A program made the translations under genes and the position numbers. Positions 30,650 through 39,547 of a DNA stretch of 64,000 bases are shown one piece after another. The stretch lies in contig JADKDJ010000035.1 of the NCBI GenBank assembly GCA_016718405.1, positions 1 through 64,000 on the forward strand. Reading direction: 5' to 3'. Position 1 is the stretch's first letter. Each line of letters begins with the position of its first letter. Source of the stretch: Candidatus Rhodoferax odensensis (GTDB lineage: Bacteria; Pseudomonadota; Gammaproteobacteria; Burkholderiales; Burkholderiaceae_C). The notes beneath the pieces were generated by a model. The model had not been told where the DNA came from and ran no database searches. It was given only the letters and a program-made list of their open reading frames with translations.

Positions 30650-30671
30650 AGTGAAGCTCCAAGGGCCAGGG

Positions 30672-30878
30672 TCACACCAGGGTGGTTTTGTAATACCGTT
30701 TGACGTGTTCCGAGAAGGTGTAGCCACCCCCCCGCTCAGGCATGACCTTTGCAACCAACGGTGGCGCCTCGATCGGGCGAACGCCGGGCACCAGACTGGC
30801 GGTGGCGGCAATCGCGCCGACGGAGCCGACACCTGCAAACAGGGTGCGGCGGGACAGTTTGTTGCGGGGCTGGTTCAT
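30672..30878 (-). CDS. Small Tat-signal formate dehydrogenase protein
   Basis: A 68-residue protein with a twin-arginine signal (NKLSRRTLFAGVGSVGAIAA) followed by a short tail, PERGGGYTFSEHVKRYYKTT. Proteins of this kind are regularly the first gene of FDH3-type operons, sometimes called FdhX. The HVKRYYKT ending is the recognisable part. A GAGGAGA ribosome site lies just upstream, and the stop is 22 bases before the fdhA start. Confidence 0.87.
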   Translation of the reverse strand: MNQPRNKLSRRTLFAGVGSVGAIAATASLVPGVRPIEAPPLVAKVMPERGGGYTFSEHVKRYYKTTLV

Positions 30879-30936
30879 CTGTAGGTCTCCTCAATGGGTC
30901 GCTTAGGCAAAACATTGCATAAGCCCACTGCGGCAG

Positions 30937-30965
30937 ACTATATCGACAGCACACAGCTGTCACAA
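30937..30965 (-). promoter_or_regulatory. Promoter of the formate dehydrogenase operon with internal palindrome
   Basis: On the minus strand TTGTGA (30960-30965) and TATAGT (30937-30942) are 17 bases apart, a good sigma-70 promoter about 60 bases upstream of the small Tat gene. The spacer is almost entirely the inverted repeat GACAGCACACAGCTGTC (30945-30961), a likely operator. Confidence 0.6.
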
Positions 30966-31146
30966 GGGGTGAAAACCACGACTGTCGCAGCGCCTGGGCA
31001 GTGACGCCGGACGCCGCGCGACAGATGGTCCGAACCCGCATCCTCGGCACGAACCGTGCCATGTCGACATGACCAAAGAATCCAGAGCCAACGGTCGCTA
31101 CCAGGCCAATCGATGTGGACCGGTCTGCAGGCACTCTGTCACAACA

Positions 31147-31167
31147 GTCGCGACAATTTGTCGCGAC
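31147..31167. promoter_or_regulatory. Perfect palindrome in the fdh/regulator intergenic region
   Basis: GTCGCGACAA, one central T, then TTGTCGCGAC: a 21-base perfect odd palindrome. It sits between the formate dehydrogenase operon and the divergently transcribed response regulator gene. GTCGCGAC-like partial sites recur nearby (TGACGCGACGATG around 31181). It is a candidate binding site for that regulator. Confidence 0.6.
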
Positions 31168-31322
31168 ACCTGACACGAACATGACGCGACGATGCCGCAA
31201 AAAAAGTGTGGACAGGGATGTACACCACGCATGAAGGCGTCGGTACCTGACTGTTTCGCTTGGGTTTGGTCCTAGAATTCGGGCAGCCAACGACACTGCC
31301 CGTCCACCCCAATGCTCCGCCA

Positions 31323-32714
31323 GTGAACCACCCTGCCCTGTCCCCAGTCAGCAAGAGCGCCGAAGGCTGGCCGATCTGGTCGATTCTGATCGTCGATGAT
31401 GAAGCAGGCATGCGCAACTTCCTGGTCAAGACCCTGGTGCCGCGCTGCCACTCGGTGATGAGCGCAGGCAGCGCTGAAGAAGGTGCGGAGTTGCTGCGCG
31501 AGAACCATGTCGATCTGATCATTCTGGATATCTCCTTGCCGGGTCGCAGCGGCGTGGCGTGGTTGAAGGACTTGCGCGAGCAAGGTTTCTCGGGCGAAGT
31601 GATCCTGATCACCGCCTTTGCCGATCTGGATACCGCCATCGAGGCACTGCGCGCTGGCGCGTCGGACTTCATCCTCAAGCCGTTTCGGGTGCCGCAGATT
31701 CTCAACGCAGTCAAGCATTGTTATGACCGCTCCAGCTTGGCGCGCGAAAACTTTGTGTTGCGCCGCTCGCTGTCCACGCGCCTACCGGCCGGGGACGGTC
31801 TGGTCGGCCACTCCCACGTGATGAGCCAGTTGCGCCAATCGTTACGGCGCGTAGCGGGCGTTAACAGCACGGTTCTGTTGCAAGGTGAATCGGGCACCGG
31901 CAAGGAGCTGGCGGCGCGTGCCCTGCATGACATGAGCCCCCGCGCCAGCGGCCCCTTTGTTCCCCTGAACTGCGCCGCAGTGTCGCCCGAGCTGATCGAA
32001 CGCGAACTGTTCGGCCACGCCACCGGCGTGATTCAGGGCACGCCCAAGGCACAGGATGGCCTCTTCTATTACGCCCAGGGCGGCACGCTGTTTTTGGACG
32101 AGGTCGCCGAGCTACCCCTGCCGCTGCAGGCCACGCTGCTGCGCACTCTGGAGGACCACAAGATACGCCCGGTTGGCAGCCAACAACTGCTGCATGTCGA
32201 TGTACGCATCATCGCCGCGAGTAACAAATCTCTGGCCGGCGAAGTCAGCGCCGGGCGCTTTCGCAAGGACCTGTACTACCGGCTGCAGGTGGTGGAGCTG
32301 ACCCTGCCGCCCCTGCGTGAGCACAAGGAAGACCTGCCCGAACTGGTGCACCATTTTGTCGGCCAATTGGCGCCGCTGCTGGGCGTGGCGCCGCTGTCGA
32401 TCAATGCCAACGAGATGGACTACCTGCGCCAGTACGATTGGCCAGGCAACGTGCGCGAGTTGCGCAACCTGCTGGAGCGATCGCTGATTCTGGGCGCGCT
32501 CAACGTCTCGGCCCTGTATGCACAGGCCAGCCCGCGCGAGCGCGTGGCCAGCGTGGCCTTGCGAGCTGGGACTACAGACCTTTTGACATTGGAGAGACAG
32601 CACATTTTGTCGGTGCTGGACTCGGTGCACGGCGACAAGACTCGCGCCGCACAACTGCTTGGGGTGTCGCGCCGCACGTTGGAGCGGCGCTGCGCAGAAT
32701 GGGCCGTGGGCTGA
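31323..32714 (+). CDS. NtrC-type response regulator with altered GAFTGA loop
   Basis: A three-domain regulator of 463 residues from the chosen GTG at 31323 (an in-frame TTG at 31260 is an alternative). The receiver domain has IVDDE and the phosphoacceptor Asp69 in IILDISLPG. The AAA+ domain has Walker A GESGTGKE (residues 188-195) and Walker B GGTLFLDEVAEL. The Fis-type helix-turn-helix ends TRAAQLLGVSRRTLERRC. The loop that contacts sigma-54, normally GAFTGA, reads GVIQGT (about residues 235-240), so it may not activate sigma-54 promoters. It probably controls the divergent formate dehydrogenase operon, with the kinase gene that follows. Confidence 0.9.
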   Translation: MNHPALSPVSKSAEGWPIWSILIVDDEAGMRNFLVKTLVPRCHSVMSAGSAEEGAELLRENHVDLIILDISLPGRSGVAWLKDLREQGFSGEVILITAFADLDTAIEALRAGASDFILKPFRVPQILNAVKHCYDRSSLARENFVLRRSLSTRLPAGDGLVGHSHVMSQLRQSLRRVAGVNSTVLLQGESGTGKELAARALHDMSPRASGPFVPLNCAAVSPELIERELFGHATGVIQGTPKAQDGLFYYAQGGTLFLDEVAELPLPLQATLLRTLEDHKIRPVGSQQLLHVDVRIIAASNKSLAGEVSAGRFRKDLYYRLQVVELTLPPLREHKEDLPELVHHFVGQLAPLLGVAPLSINANEMDYLRQYDWPGNVRELRNLLERSLILGALNVSALYAQASPRERVASVALRAGTTDLLTLERQHILSVLDSVHGDKTRAAQLLGVSRRTLERRCAEWAVG

Positions 32715-32718
32715 TGCC

Positions 32719-34833
32719 ATGAGTAAACGGCCAACACCCCATTGGCTGCAGCGTTCCATCCGCAACAAGCTGTTGACCATGGCCTTGTTGCCACTGGTCG
32801 GCGTGTTGCCGCTGCTGGTGGCGGCTTTGGCGGTGTGGGGCAACGCCGCCTACGACCGGCTGCTGATCACCAAGGTGCGCAGCGACCTGGCTGTGGCGCG
32901 CGGTTACTTTGACCAGGTGCTGGGCGAAGTGGGCTCCGGCACCCACGCGGTGGCCGCCTCGCACGCATTGAACCTGGCGGTAGCCGCGCAGGACCGCCGC
33001 GCCCTGCGAGGCCACCTGCAAGCGGCGCGCGCGCGTCTGGGCTTTGACTTTATCAACCTGTATGGTCCCGACGGCAGGTGGATCACCGCCGACTGGGCGG
33101 ACAGCACCGAAACGGCGGGCCCGCGCGACACCGCCATGGCGACATCCAGCGCCAACGCCAGCGCCAGCCTGTCGGTGCTACAGCACTCCGCGCTGATGGC
33201 ACTGGCGCCGCATCTGGCGCCACGGCTGCGCATCCCGATCGTTCCGACCACCAACGCCGCACCGACCCAGCGCACGGTGGAGGACCGTGCCATGGTGATG
33301 CTGGCGAGCGCCCCGGTGTTGTCCGCAGACGGGCAGATCCTGGCGGTGTTGCGCGCAGGCGTGCTGCTGAACCAGAACCTGCCACTGATCGACCACATCA
33401 ACCGCATCGTCTACCCCGAAGGTTCGCTGCCGCTGGACAGCCTGGGCACCGCCACGCTGTTCATGGACGACGTGCGCATCACCACCAATGTGCGGCTGTT
33501 CCAGGAACAGCGCGCCATTGGCACCCGTGTCTCGCAGGCGGTGCGCGACGCGGTGCTAGGACGCGGCGCCACCTGGCTCGACAGTGCCTTCGTGGTCAAC
33601 GACTGGTATGTCTCGGCCTATGAGCCAGTGGTCAATGCCGCCGGTGAACGCATCGGCATGCTCTACGTGGGCTACCTCGAGAAGCCCTTTCGGCAAGCCA
33701 AGTACACCGTGGTAGGCGTCATCGGGGTCATCTTTCTGGTGGTGATGGCCCTCTCAGCCTGGTTCTCGGTACGACTGGCGCGCAGCATCTTTCAACCCGT
33801 GGAGCGCATGAACGCCACCATGCAGCGTTTCGAGGACGGCCAAAGCAGTGCCCGCGTTGGCAGCGTGACCGCTCGTGACGAGATTGGCGCACTGGCTGGC
33901 CATCTGGACCACTTGCTCCAGACGGTGGACGACAAGACCCAGGCGCTGCAGCGCTGGGGAGAGGAACTCGACGCCAAGGTGGCGGAGCGCACGCGCGAAC
34001 TGGAGCAAACCAACCACACGCTCCAGCAAGCGCAACAGCAGTTGGTGAAGTCGGAAAAGCTCGCCGCCATCGGCCAACTCACCGCCAGCATCGCGCACGA
34101 GATCAACAACCCGATCGCCGTGATCCAGGGCAATCTGGATTTGATGCGCGAAACCCTTGGAACACGGGCCACGGACGTCAACGGCGAAATGAAGCTGCTC
34201 GACGAGCAGGTCGAACGCATGCGCCTGATCGTGACGCAGCTGCTGCAGTATGCCCGCCCCACCGAATACGCGGGCTACGTGGACGCCTTGGACCTCAACC
34301 GGGTGCTGGCCGACAGTCTGGTGCTGGTGGCGCACCTGCTTGCCAACCGGCGCATCGAGGTGGTGCAGCAAATCCTTGCCACCACCCGTGTCGGGCTCAA
34401 CCGCCAGGAACTGCAGCAGGTCGTGATCAACCTGTTGGTCAACGCCATTCAAGCGATGCCCGAGGGCGGCACGCTGACCCTGCGCACGCGCGATTGGATC
34501 GACGGCCAGGCCAGCCACGGCACACACCCCAAAGGCGCCTGCATCGAGGTGCAAGACAGCGGCGCGGGTTTGAGCCAGGCCGCGCTGGACAAATTGTTCA
34601 AGCCCTTCTTCACCACCAAAAACGATGGTAACGGCCTGGGCCTGTGGATCAGCCTGGGCTTAGTGGAGCGCTACGGCGGGCGCATCACGGCCGAAAACCT
34701 GAGCGACAGCGGCGGCGCCTGCTTCACGGTCTGGCTGCTGACCGAGCCGCAGGTGCCCGACGCCGCATCCGCCGCCACGAACAATGGTCGCCCCATTCAG
34801 GGTGCGGCCGAATCACCTATATTTCACTCATGA
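32719..34833 (+). CDS. Membrane sensor histidine kinase
   Basis: The cognate kinase of the preceding regulator, five bases downstream. Of 704 residues: a first membrane helix at about 20-42, a periplasmic Cache-type sensor region (about 45-330, with LYVGYLEKPFR at its end), a second helix (TVVGVIGVIFLVVMALSAWF), a HAMP linker, a coiled coil, the H-box with phosphorylated His460 (SIAHEINNPIAVIQG), and the ATPase domain with QQVVINLLVNAIQAMPEGG and GNGLGLWISLGLVERYGG. The signal is unknown; formate or a related small acid is a reasonable guess from context. Confidence 0.92.
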   Translation: MSKRPTPHWLQRSIRNKLLTMALLPLVGVLPLLVAALAVWGNAAYDRLLITKVRSDLAVARGYFDQVLGEVGSGTHAVAASHALNLAVAAQDRRALRGHLQAARARLGFDFINLYGPDGRWITADWADSTETAGPRDTAMATSSANASASLSVLQHSALMALAPHLAPRLRIPIVPTTNAAPTQRTVEDRAMVMLASAPVLSADGQILAVLRAGVLLNQNLPLIDHINRIVYPEGSLPLDSLGTATLFMDDVRITTNVRLFQEQRAIGTRVSQAVRDAVLGRGATWLDSAFVVNDWYVSAYEPVVNAAGERIGMLYVGYLEKPFRQAKYTVVGVIGVIFLVVMALSAWFSVRLARSIFQPVERMNATMQRFEDGQSSARVGSVTARDEIGALAGHLDHLLQTVDDKTQALQRWGEELDAKVAERTRELEQTNHTLQQAQQQLVKSEKLAAIGQLTASIAHEINNPIAVIQGNLDLMRETLGTRATDVNGEMKLLDEQVERMRLIVTQLLQYARPTEYAGYVDALDLNRVLADSLVLVAHLLANRRIEVVQQILATTRVGLNRQELQQVVINLLVNAIQAMPEGGTLTLRTRDWIDGQASHGTHPKGACIEVQDSGAGLSQAALDKLFKPFFTTKNDGNGLGLWISLGLVERYGGRITAENLSDSGGACFTVWLLTEPQVPDAASAATNNGRPIQGAAESPIFHS

Positions 34834-34853
34834 CTGAACCAAGGAGCATCACA

Positions 34854-35546
34854 GTGTCTGAACCCGTTTCCTACCAACTTGACGATGGCATTGCCACGTT
34901 GACGCTTTGCAACGGCAAAGTCAACGCCATATCGCACGAGGTGATCGCAGGACTCAATGCCGCGTTGGACCGCGCGACGGCGGACAAAGCGGTGGTCATC
35001 ATCACGGGTCAGCCGGGCATCCTGTCAGGTGGCTATGACCTCAAGGTAATGACATCGTCCATCGAGAACGCCATCGCACTGGTCACCGCGGGGAGCATAC
35101 TGGCGCGGCGCATGCTGTCGCACCCCTACCCCATCATCGTGGCTTGTCCGGGTCACGCGGTGGCCAAAGGGGCCTTCATCCTGCTCTCGGCGGACCACCG
35201 GATCGGGGCCGAGGGTGCTTTCACCATCGGACTCAACGAGGTACAGATTGGCCTGACGATGCACCACGTGGGAATCGAACTGGCGCGCGATCGGCTGAGC
35301 AAGGCGGCGTTTCAGCGATCGGTGATCAATGCGGAAATGTTCACCCCGACGACCGCCAAAGACGCCGGCTTTCTGGACAGCGTCGTCGCGCCCGAGTCGC
35401 TCATGCCCAGTGCTCAGGCGATGGCGCAGCAGTTCAAGAAGCTCAACCTCAAGGCCCATGCCGGCACCAAGCTCAAGGCCCGCAAGGCACTGCTGGCGAC
35501 ACTGGACGCCGCCATTGAACTGGATAAAACCACCGGGTTTACCTGA
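34854..35546 (+). CDS. Crotonase/enoyl-CoA hydratase family protein
   Basis: A 230-residue crotonase-fold protein starting at a GTG (SEPVSYQLDDGIATLTL) chosen because AAGGAG lies nine bases upstream. It has LCNGKVNAISHEV, the oxyanion segment GQPGILSGGYDLKVM and GHAVAKGAFILLSADHRIG. The Ala-Lys-Gly stretch replaces the usual Ala-x-Gly-Gly-Gly, and the position of the second catalytic Glu is not obvious, so hydratase activity is uncertain. It is close in type to proteins annotated crotonase/enoyl-CoA hydratase in Burkholderiales. It follows the kinase gene by 20 bases. Confidence 0.85.
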   Translation: MSEPVSYQLDDGIATLTLCNGKVNAISHEVIAGLNAALDRATADKAVVIITGQPGILSGGYDLKVMTSSIENAIALVTAGSILARRMLSHPYPIIVACPGHAVAKGAFILLSADHRIGAEGAFTIGLNEVQIGLTMHHVGIELARDRLSKAAFQRSVINAEMFTPTTAKDAGFLDSVVAPESLMPSAQAMAQQFKKLNLKAHAGTKLKARKALLATLDAAIELDKTTGFT

Positions 35547-35566
35547 ATGCGCCCCCGGCGTTGCAC

Positions 35567-37016
35567 CTACACGCGGGGCTCGCCCCGCTCGTTGACGGTG
35601 ATGGTGCGACCGGGTGGACTGGTCATCTGAACCCGGTGCTCGACACCGCGGAAGTAGTAAGTGACATCCCAGTACTGCGTGCGCGCCTGACCTGACCACT
35701 GTTCACAGCGCCGGACCTCATGGAAGCTGGCATGGTCGTCCCCGCTGTCGCGACCGGCGTTGGCACCAATGGCAGCACCCGCCACGGCACCACCAACCGT
35801 GGCAACATCCTTGCCAGTACCGCCACCAATCTGGTGCCCGAGAATGCCACCAATGATGGCGCCAACAATCGCGCCAGACACGTTGGGGTTGCTGCTGTCC
35901 TGCACGACTTGCTCGCGCTCGATCCAGCAACGCTGCTCGGGTGAACCCACAACAGCGCGAACCGAGCTGACGTTGACTTCGTACAGCCTCTCGTCATGGC
36001 GACGCCGGTAGTCAGGACCAACATGGGTTGGCGCCGGCGCATAACGATCATCGTCAAAGCGTGTCTCGCGGTTGACGGGCCGCGCCGATGAGAGCCGATC
36101 ATTCATGCCCATCGAACGCAAGGATCCGTAATTGCCGGGACGAAGAACCAGGCAGCGCCCACCAAACTGCGGCTCGTCGCATACTTCCCAGCGCTCACCG
36201 ACAACCACCACCGATGAAGCGCGGTTGTTGAAGCCGTAGCGCCCGAAGCTGCCAATGCGTCTGTCGGCTGTGAAGGACTGACCCTCGAAGCCGTCGTGCT
36301 CGAAAAACGTCACGTACGACACCACTGGCGCCGACGGGTAGCGAGGATCCTCGCCAGCATGCACATCCCGCCCCGCGACACGCACTGACGAAATGCGGTC
36401 GTTCAGACCCATCGAACCCAGCGATGGATGTCGACCCACTTGCAGCACCACACACTTCGCGCCAAAGCGTACGTCCTCGCATAGTTGCCAGGGTTCACCC
36501 ACCACCTCGACGGACGAAGGCACGATCGTTGAAGCCGACCCGATCCAGGTCAGCGATGGGTCGGTCGATGGTGACTGACTGGCCACGGTACCCGTCATGC
36601 TCGTACAAGGTGACCCGTGTCCCGACATGCGTGACGTGAGGCAAGGGATGCGGGGTCGGAACCACGACCGGCGGACGACGCGGATCCGCCACGCGCGGAT
36701 CGGCGTGCAGCGCGCGGGCCGACAAGATACCGCGTCGCAGTCCGATCGCCCCGATCGAGCCATAGCTGCCCGGGCGCAGCACCACACACCGGCCGCTGAA
36801 CTGCGCGCCTTCGCACAGCTCCCATGCGCCACCGGCAACCACCACCGATACGTCAGCATCAGAAAAACTGAATCCGCCCAGGTCGGCCATGGGTTTGTCA
36901 ACCGTGACCGCGTTCCCTTCAAAGTTGTGTTGCTCAAAGAAAGTGACCTGGGCGCTGGCGCATACCGCGACGCTTGCCGCGGCCCACGCAAGAATGGTCT
37001 TGATTGCTGTCTTCAT
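35567..37016 (-). pseudogene. Beta/gamma-crystallin repeat protein with glycine-zipper tail, one frameshift
   Basis: A secreted protein of about 483 residues: signal peptide (MKTAIKTILAWAAASVAVCASA), then three beta/gamma-crystallin domains, each with an FFEHDGFEGQSFT-like first motif and a GRCLVLRPGNYGSLRSMGMNDRLSS-type second motif, then a YEVNVSSVRAVV linker and a glycine-zipper segment (AIVGAIIGGILGHQIGGGTG) as in outer-membrane 17-kDa-antigen/SlyB proteins. Crystallin domains often bind calcium. The frame breaks in the second domain near 36520, where one extra base is present. The combination suggests a surface or stress-protective protein. Confidence 0.8.
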
Positions 37017-37142
37017 GGCTTGATCCTGAAAAAAATTGAAATCGGGCCAGCGCCAACTCTAAGCCGTGGGACATACCCCAGGATTGCGACCGGGTTTGGT
37101 CGCTTGGCGCTTTCGTGAAGATTACCCGTTTTCCCGGCCAGA

Positions 37143-37394
37143 TCAAGCGCCGCTCGGCAACCGTTGTGCCGGGCGGGCCGAGATTTGCGCCGCCAACAAC
37201 TCGTTCGCACAGTCGCGCAGGGCCTGAGACGGCGAAGCCATGGCCACCTGCAGCAATTCGTTAGCGTAGGCCGGGTCGCGCTCGAAGCGGGCGACGTCAA
37301 TCCACCATCCATGCCCGGCCATCAGCCACTTGAATTCGACTTCGGCGAGCAACTTGGCGCGTGCATCGGGCCGGATGACCGTGTCAGGGAACAT
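37143..37394 (-). CDS. Small hypothetical protein
   Basis: An 83-residue soluble protein: MFPDTVIRPDARAKLLAEVE, then FKWLMAGHGWWIDVARFERD, then PAYANELLQVAMASPSQALRD. ATG at 37394 is preceded by GGAAG at good spacing. I know small Burkholderiales proteins of this look but no function for them. It lies downstream of the phasin gene, separated from it by that gene's terminator. Confidence 0.65.
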   Translation of the reverse strand: MFPDTVIRPDARAKLLAEVEFKWLMAGHGWWIDVARFERDPAYANELLQVAMASPSQALRDCANELLAAQISARPAQRLPSGA

Positions 37395-37462
37395 GGATGT
37401 ACTTCCAGTGTGGTGTGGGTTGGAATCCATGTCTGTGTTGGGGGCGGCGCGAGAAACTGCTG

Positions 37463-37490
37463 AAAAAAAAGCGGCACCCAGGGGTGCCGC
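37463..37490 (-). terminator. Factor-independent terminator of the phasin gene
   Basis: In the minus-strand sense GCGGCACCCC-TG-GGTGCCGC is followed by eight T residues, about 30 bases past the phasin stop. The strong GC stem plus T run is a textbook terminator. Confidence 0.9.
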
Positions 37491-37519
37491 TCGTTCGAGC
37501 ATGCCGCGCGGCACCTTCC

Positions 37520-38062
37520 TCAACGCTTCTTTGTCGCCTTCGGGGCGACATCGACCACTTCGGCGGCCTCGGTCACATTGAATTCGGCGACTTCCATGGC
37601 CTTCTTGGCAGACGCCTGGGCAGTTTCGATGATGCTTTGGCCCGCGGCGACTGCGCTCTTGAAAGCGGCGACAGCGGTCTCGGTGCCGGCCGGGGCGTTC
37701 TTGACCAGGTCATCCACGGCTTTGCTGAAGGCCGTTTGGGCCTCGCCAGCCTTGGCTTCGAAGGCTTTGACAAACTCGCCGCCAGCGCCAGCGGCCAGGG
37801 TGTACACCTGCTTGCCGTAAGCGACGGAATTCTCGGTCAGTGGCTTGATCAGACCGGTGTGCAGGGCCAGCACTTCCTGGGGGTCCTTGGCATCCAGAAC
37901 CGCCTGGAGGTGACCGAAAGATCCATCCATGACCGATTTGGAAGCCGCCAGGTTCAACTCGACCAGCTTTTCGAAACCAGAATACGCTTGTGCAGCCAGA
38001 CCTTCAAAGGCCTCGACCGTGGCTTTGTTGGACGAGGCAAATTGTTCAGCGGTGTAAGTCAT
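37520..38062 (-). CDS. phaP: Phasin (polyhydroxyalkanoate granule protein)
   Basis: A 180-residue phasin that coats polyhydroxyalkanoate granules. It is alpha-helical and Ala-rich, with the family start TAEQFASSNKATVEAFEGLA and the characteristic FEKLVELNLAASKSVMD and SVAYGKQVYTLAAGAGGEF segments, and a Lys-rich end (APKATKKR). It is monocistronic, with its own strong promoter flanked by two CTGC-N3-GCAG-type sites and its own terminator. Confidence 0.96.
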   Translation of the reverse strand: MTYTAEQFASSNKATVEAFEGLAAQAYSGFEKLVELNLAASKSVMDGSFGHLQAVLDAKDPQEVLALHTGLIKPLTENSVAYGKQVYTLAAGAGGEFVKAFEAKAGEAQTAFSKAVDDLVKNAPAGTETAVAAFKSAVAAGQSIIETAQASAKKAMEVAEFNVTEAAEVVDVAPKATKKR

Positions 38063-38120
38063 TTCATGCTCCTGAAGTTGAAGTCGAGGACTGCCCCGCT
38101 CACACCTTTTCTGAGGTTAT

Positions 38121-38191
38121 GTTGCAGCGCAGCATGGAGCGAATTATAGGAAGCGCCGATTGAATGGCAAGTCACTTTGCTGCAACGCAGC
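38121..38191 (-). promoter_or_regulatory. Phasin promoter bracketed by two PhaR-type operators
   Basis: On the minus strand TTGCCA (38165-38170) and TATAAT (38143-38148) are 16 bases apart. GCTGCAACGCAGC (38179-38191), which in either orientation contains CTGC-N3-GCAG, lies just upstream of the -35 box. GTTGCAGCGCAGC (38121-38133) lies just past the expected transcription start. CTGC-N3/4-GCAG is the motif reported for the PHA regulator PhaR in Paracoccus. Two operators around one promoter fit repression that is released when granules form. Confidence 0.75.
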
Positions 38192-38315
38192 ATTGATTAG
38201 AGGCGCGGCTCTAGGCTCGATGCCCGTCGATCCATTCAAAGTGGGCGACCCACCGCCATGCGCCACAACAAGCCAGACGGAGTAGTCGTCGGCCCGCAGG
38301 GCGTTCAACGCAAGT

Positions 38316-38969
38316 TCACAGCCTGTCCTGGGTCGGCGCCGCACCTGGCACCAGCGCCGCCATGGCATCGGCCGCAGGCGTGCCCAGTGCTGCGAGACCG
38401 GCGACCACACCCAGTCGGTCAGACTGCGATCGGTTTTGGCTGACTTTCCATTTGCCGACCCAGCGCTGCACCGGGATCTCGATGCCAACGATGGCTCTGA
38501 GCATGCTGTGCAGATAGTCGGCCGGTGCGTCCCCCACCTGCCAGGGTTGAGCCTGCGAGGCCTCGTGGGCCTGAGTCAGGCGTGTCACCACTTCCAGCAC
38601 GCGCGCCGGGTCGTCAAAGGCCTGCGGTACGCCGTGAGCATGGACAACCGCGTAGCTCCAAGTCGGTACCGCCTTGCCGTGCTCGCGTTTGCTGGGATAC
38701 CAATTGGGCGACACATAGGCTTGTGGCCCGCTGAACACCACCACCGAGGACAGTGAGCCCACCAGTGCCTGCCACACCGGGTTGGCGCGCGCCACATGAC
38801 CGATCAAGGTGCCGTGTTCGCCCCGGTCAGCGTCCAGCAAGAACGGAATGTGGTTGACCAACAATTCCCCGTCACGCTGCACCACCCAGGTGCCCAACGG
38901 GTGCGCGCGCACCAGCGCATGCAGCCTGTCGGGGTTGGTCTCTTCAAAGTGGGCGGGCAAATAGGTCAT
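38316..38969 (-). CDS. FMN-binding negative transcriptional regulator (PaiB-like)
   Basis: A 217-residue flavin-reductase-fold protein of the PaiB/FMN-binding split-barrel type. Recognisable segments are MTYLPAHFEETNPDRLHALV, LLVNHIPFLLD, VFSGPQAYVSPNWYPSK, TWSYAVVHAHG, and near the C-terminus GIEIPVQRWVGKWKVSQNR. ATG at 38969 overlaps the stop of the upstream OsmC gene (TCATGA), so the two are coupled. Despite the name, a regulatory role is proven only in Bacillus. Confidence 0.9.
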   Translation of the reverse strand: MTYLPAHFEETNPDRLHALVRAHPLGTWVVQRDGELLVNHIPFLLDADRGEHGTLIGHVARANPVWQALVGSLSSVVVFSGPQAYVSPNWYPSKREHGKAVPTWSYAVVHAHGVPQAFDDPARVLEVVTRLTQAHEASQAQPWQVGDAPADYLHSMLRAIVGIEIPVQRWVGKWKVSQNRSQSDRLGVVAGLAALGTPAADAMAALVPGAAPTQDRL

Positions 38970-39466
38970 GACAGTGCCTGTTGCGAAGCGTCGACCGGAG
39001 TTTGCAGTACGGGCTCGCACAGCACCTCGGTCTTGACCGAGTTGGCGAGAAAGCAAGACGCATGGGCCTGGTGGTGCAAGGCCAGGTGGGTGTCAAACGA
39101 GGGGACGCGTTCGCCGGCAAAGCACACAACGGGCCGCAGCGTCACACGGGTCATGGCCAATTGGCCCTGCGCATTGCGCGCCAGTACGCCGGTGGCCTCA
39201 TCGCGGTAGTGGTCCACGACCCAGCCCGCGCGCGCAGCGATGTCCAGAAACCACAGCATGTGGCAACTCGACAGAGATGCCACGAACGCTTCTTCCGGGT
39301 CCACCCCGGCCGCATCGGACATGGGCAGGGGAACGATCTGTGGCGAGGCCGATGCCGGCACCACCGCACCGCCGTCGAATTGCCAACTGTGGCGACGGCT
39401 GTAGCGGTGGTCGACGAAGGCTTGCGCGTCGCGCTGCCAGGCGATGGTGGCGGTGTAGGAGGACAT
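38966..39466 (-). CDS. OsmC family protein
   Basis: A 166-residue OsmC/Ohr-fold protein, a family of thiol peroxidases acting on organic hydroperoxides. It has DPEEAFVASLSSCHMLWFLD, with a Cys at the usual peroxidatic position, and a second Cys in HHQAHASCFLANSVKTEV. The charged W-Q-R-D start and the DHRYSRRHSWQFDGG segment are typical of the Burkholderiales branch. It overlaps the downstream PaiB-like gene by four bases. Confidence 0.9.
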   Translation of the reverse strand: MSSYTATIAWQRDAQAFVDHRYSRRHSWQFDGGAVVPASASPQIVPLPMSDAAGVDPEEAFVASLSSCHMLWFLDIAARAGWVVDHYRDEATGVLARNAQGQLAMTRVTLRPVVCFAGERVPSFDTHLALHHQAHASCFLANSVKTEVLCEPVLQTPVDASQQALS

Positions 39467-39547
39467 GGTGGGTGGTGCCTTGGGTGACTGAGGGAAAATT
39501 GGGGCCGAAGCGCTCCGGCGCCACCCCTGCTTTGTCGTTGAGAAAGG

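Noticed and set aside
31044..31060. Possible sigma-54 promoter (GG-N10-GC) upstream of the formate dehydrogenase operon
   Set aside because: TGGCACGGTTCGTGCC keeps the spacing but has GTGCC for TTGCA and is simply a palindrome; a good sigma-70 promoter exists nearer the gene and the regulator lacks GAFTGA.
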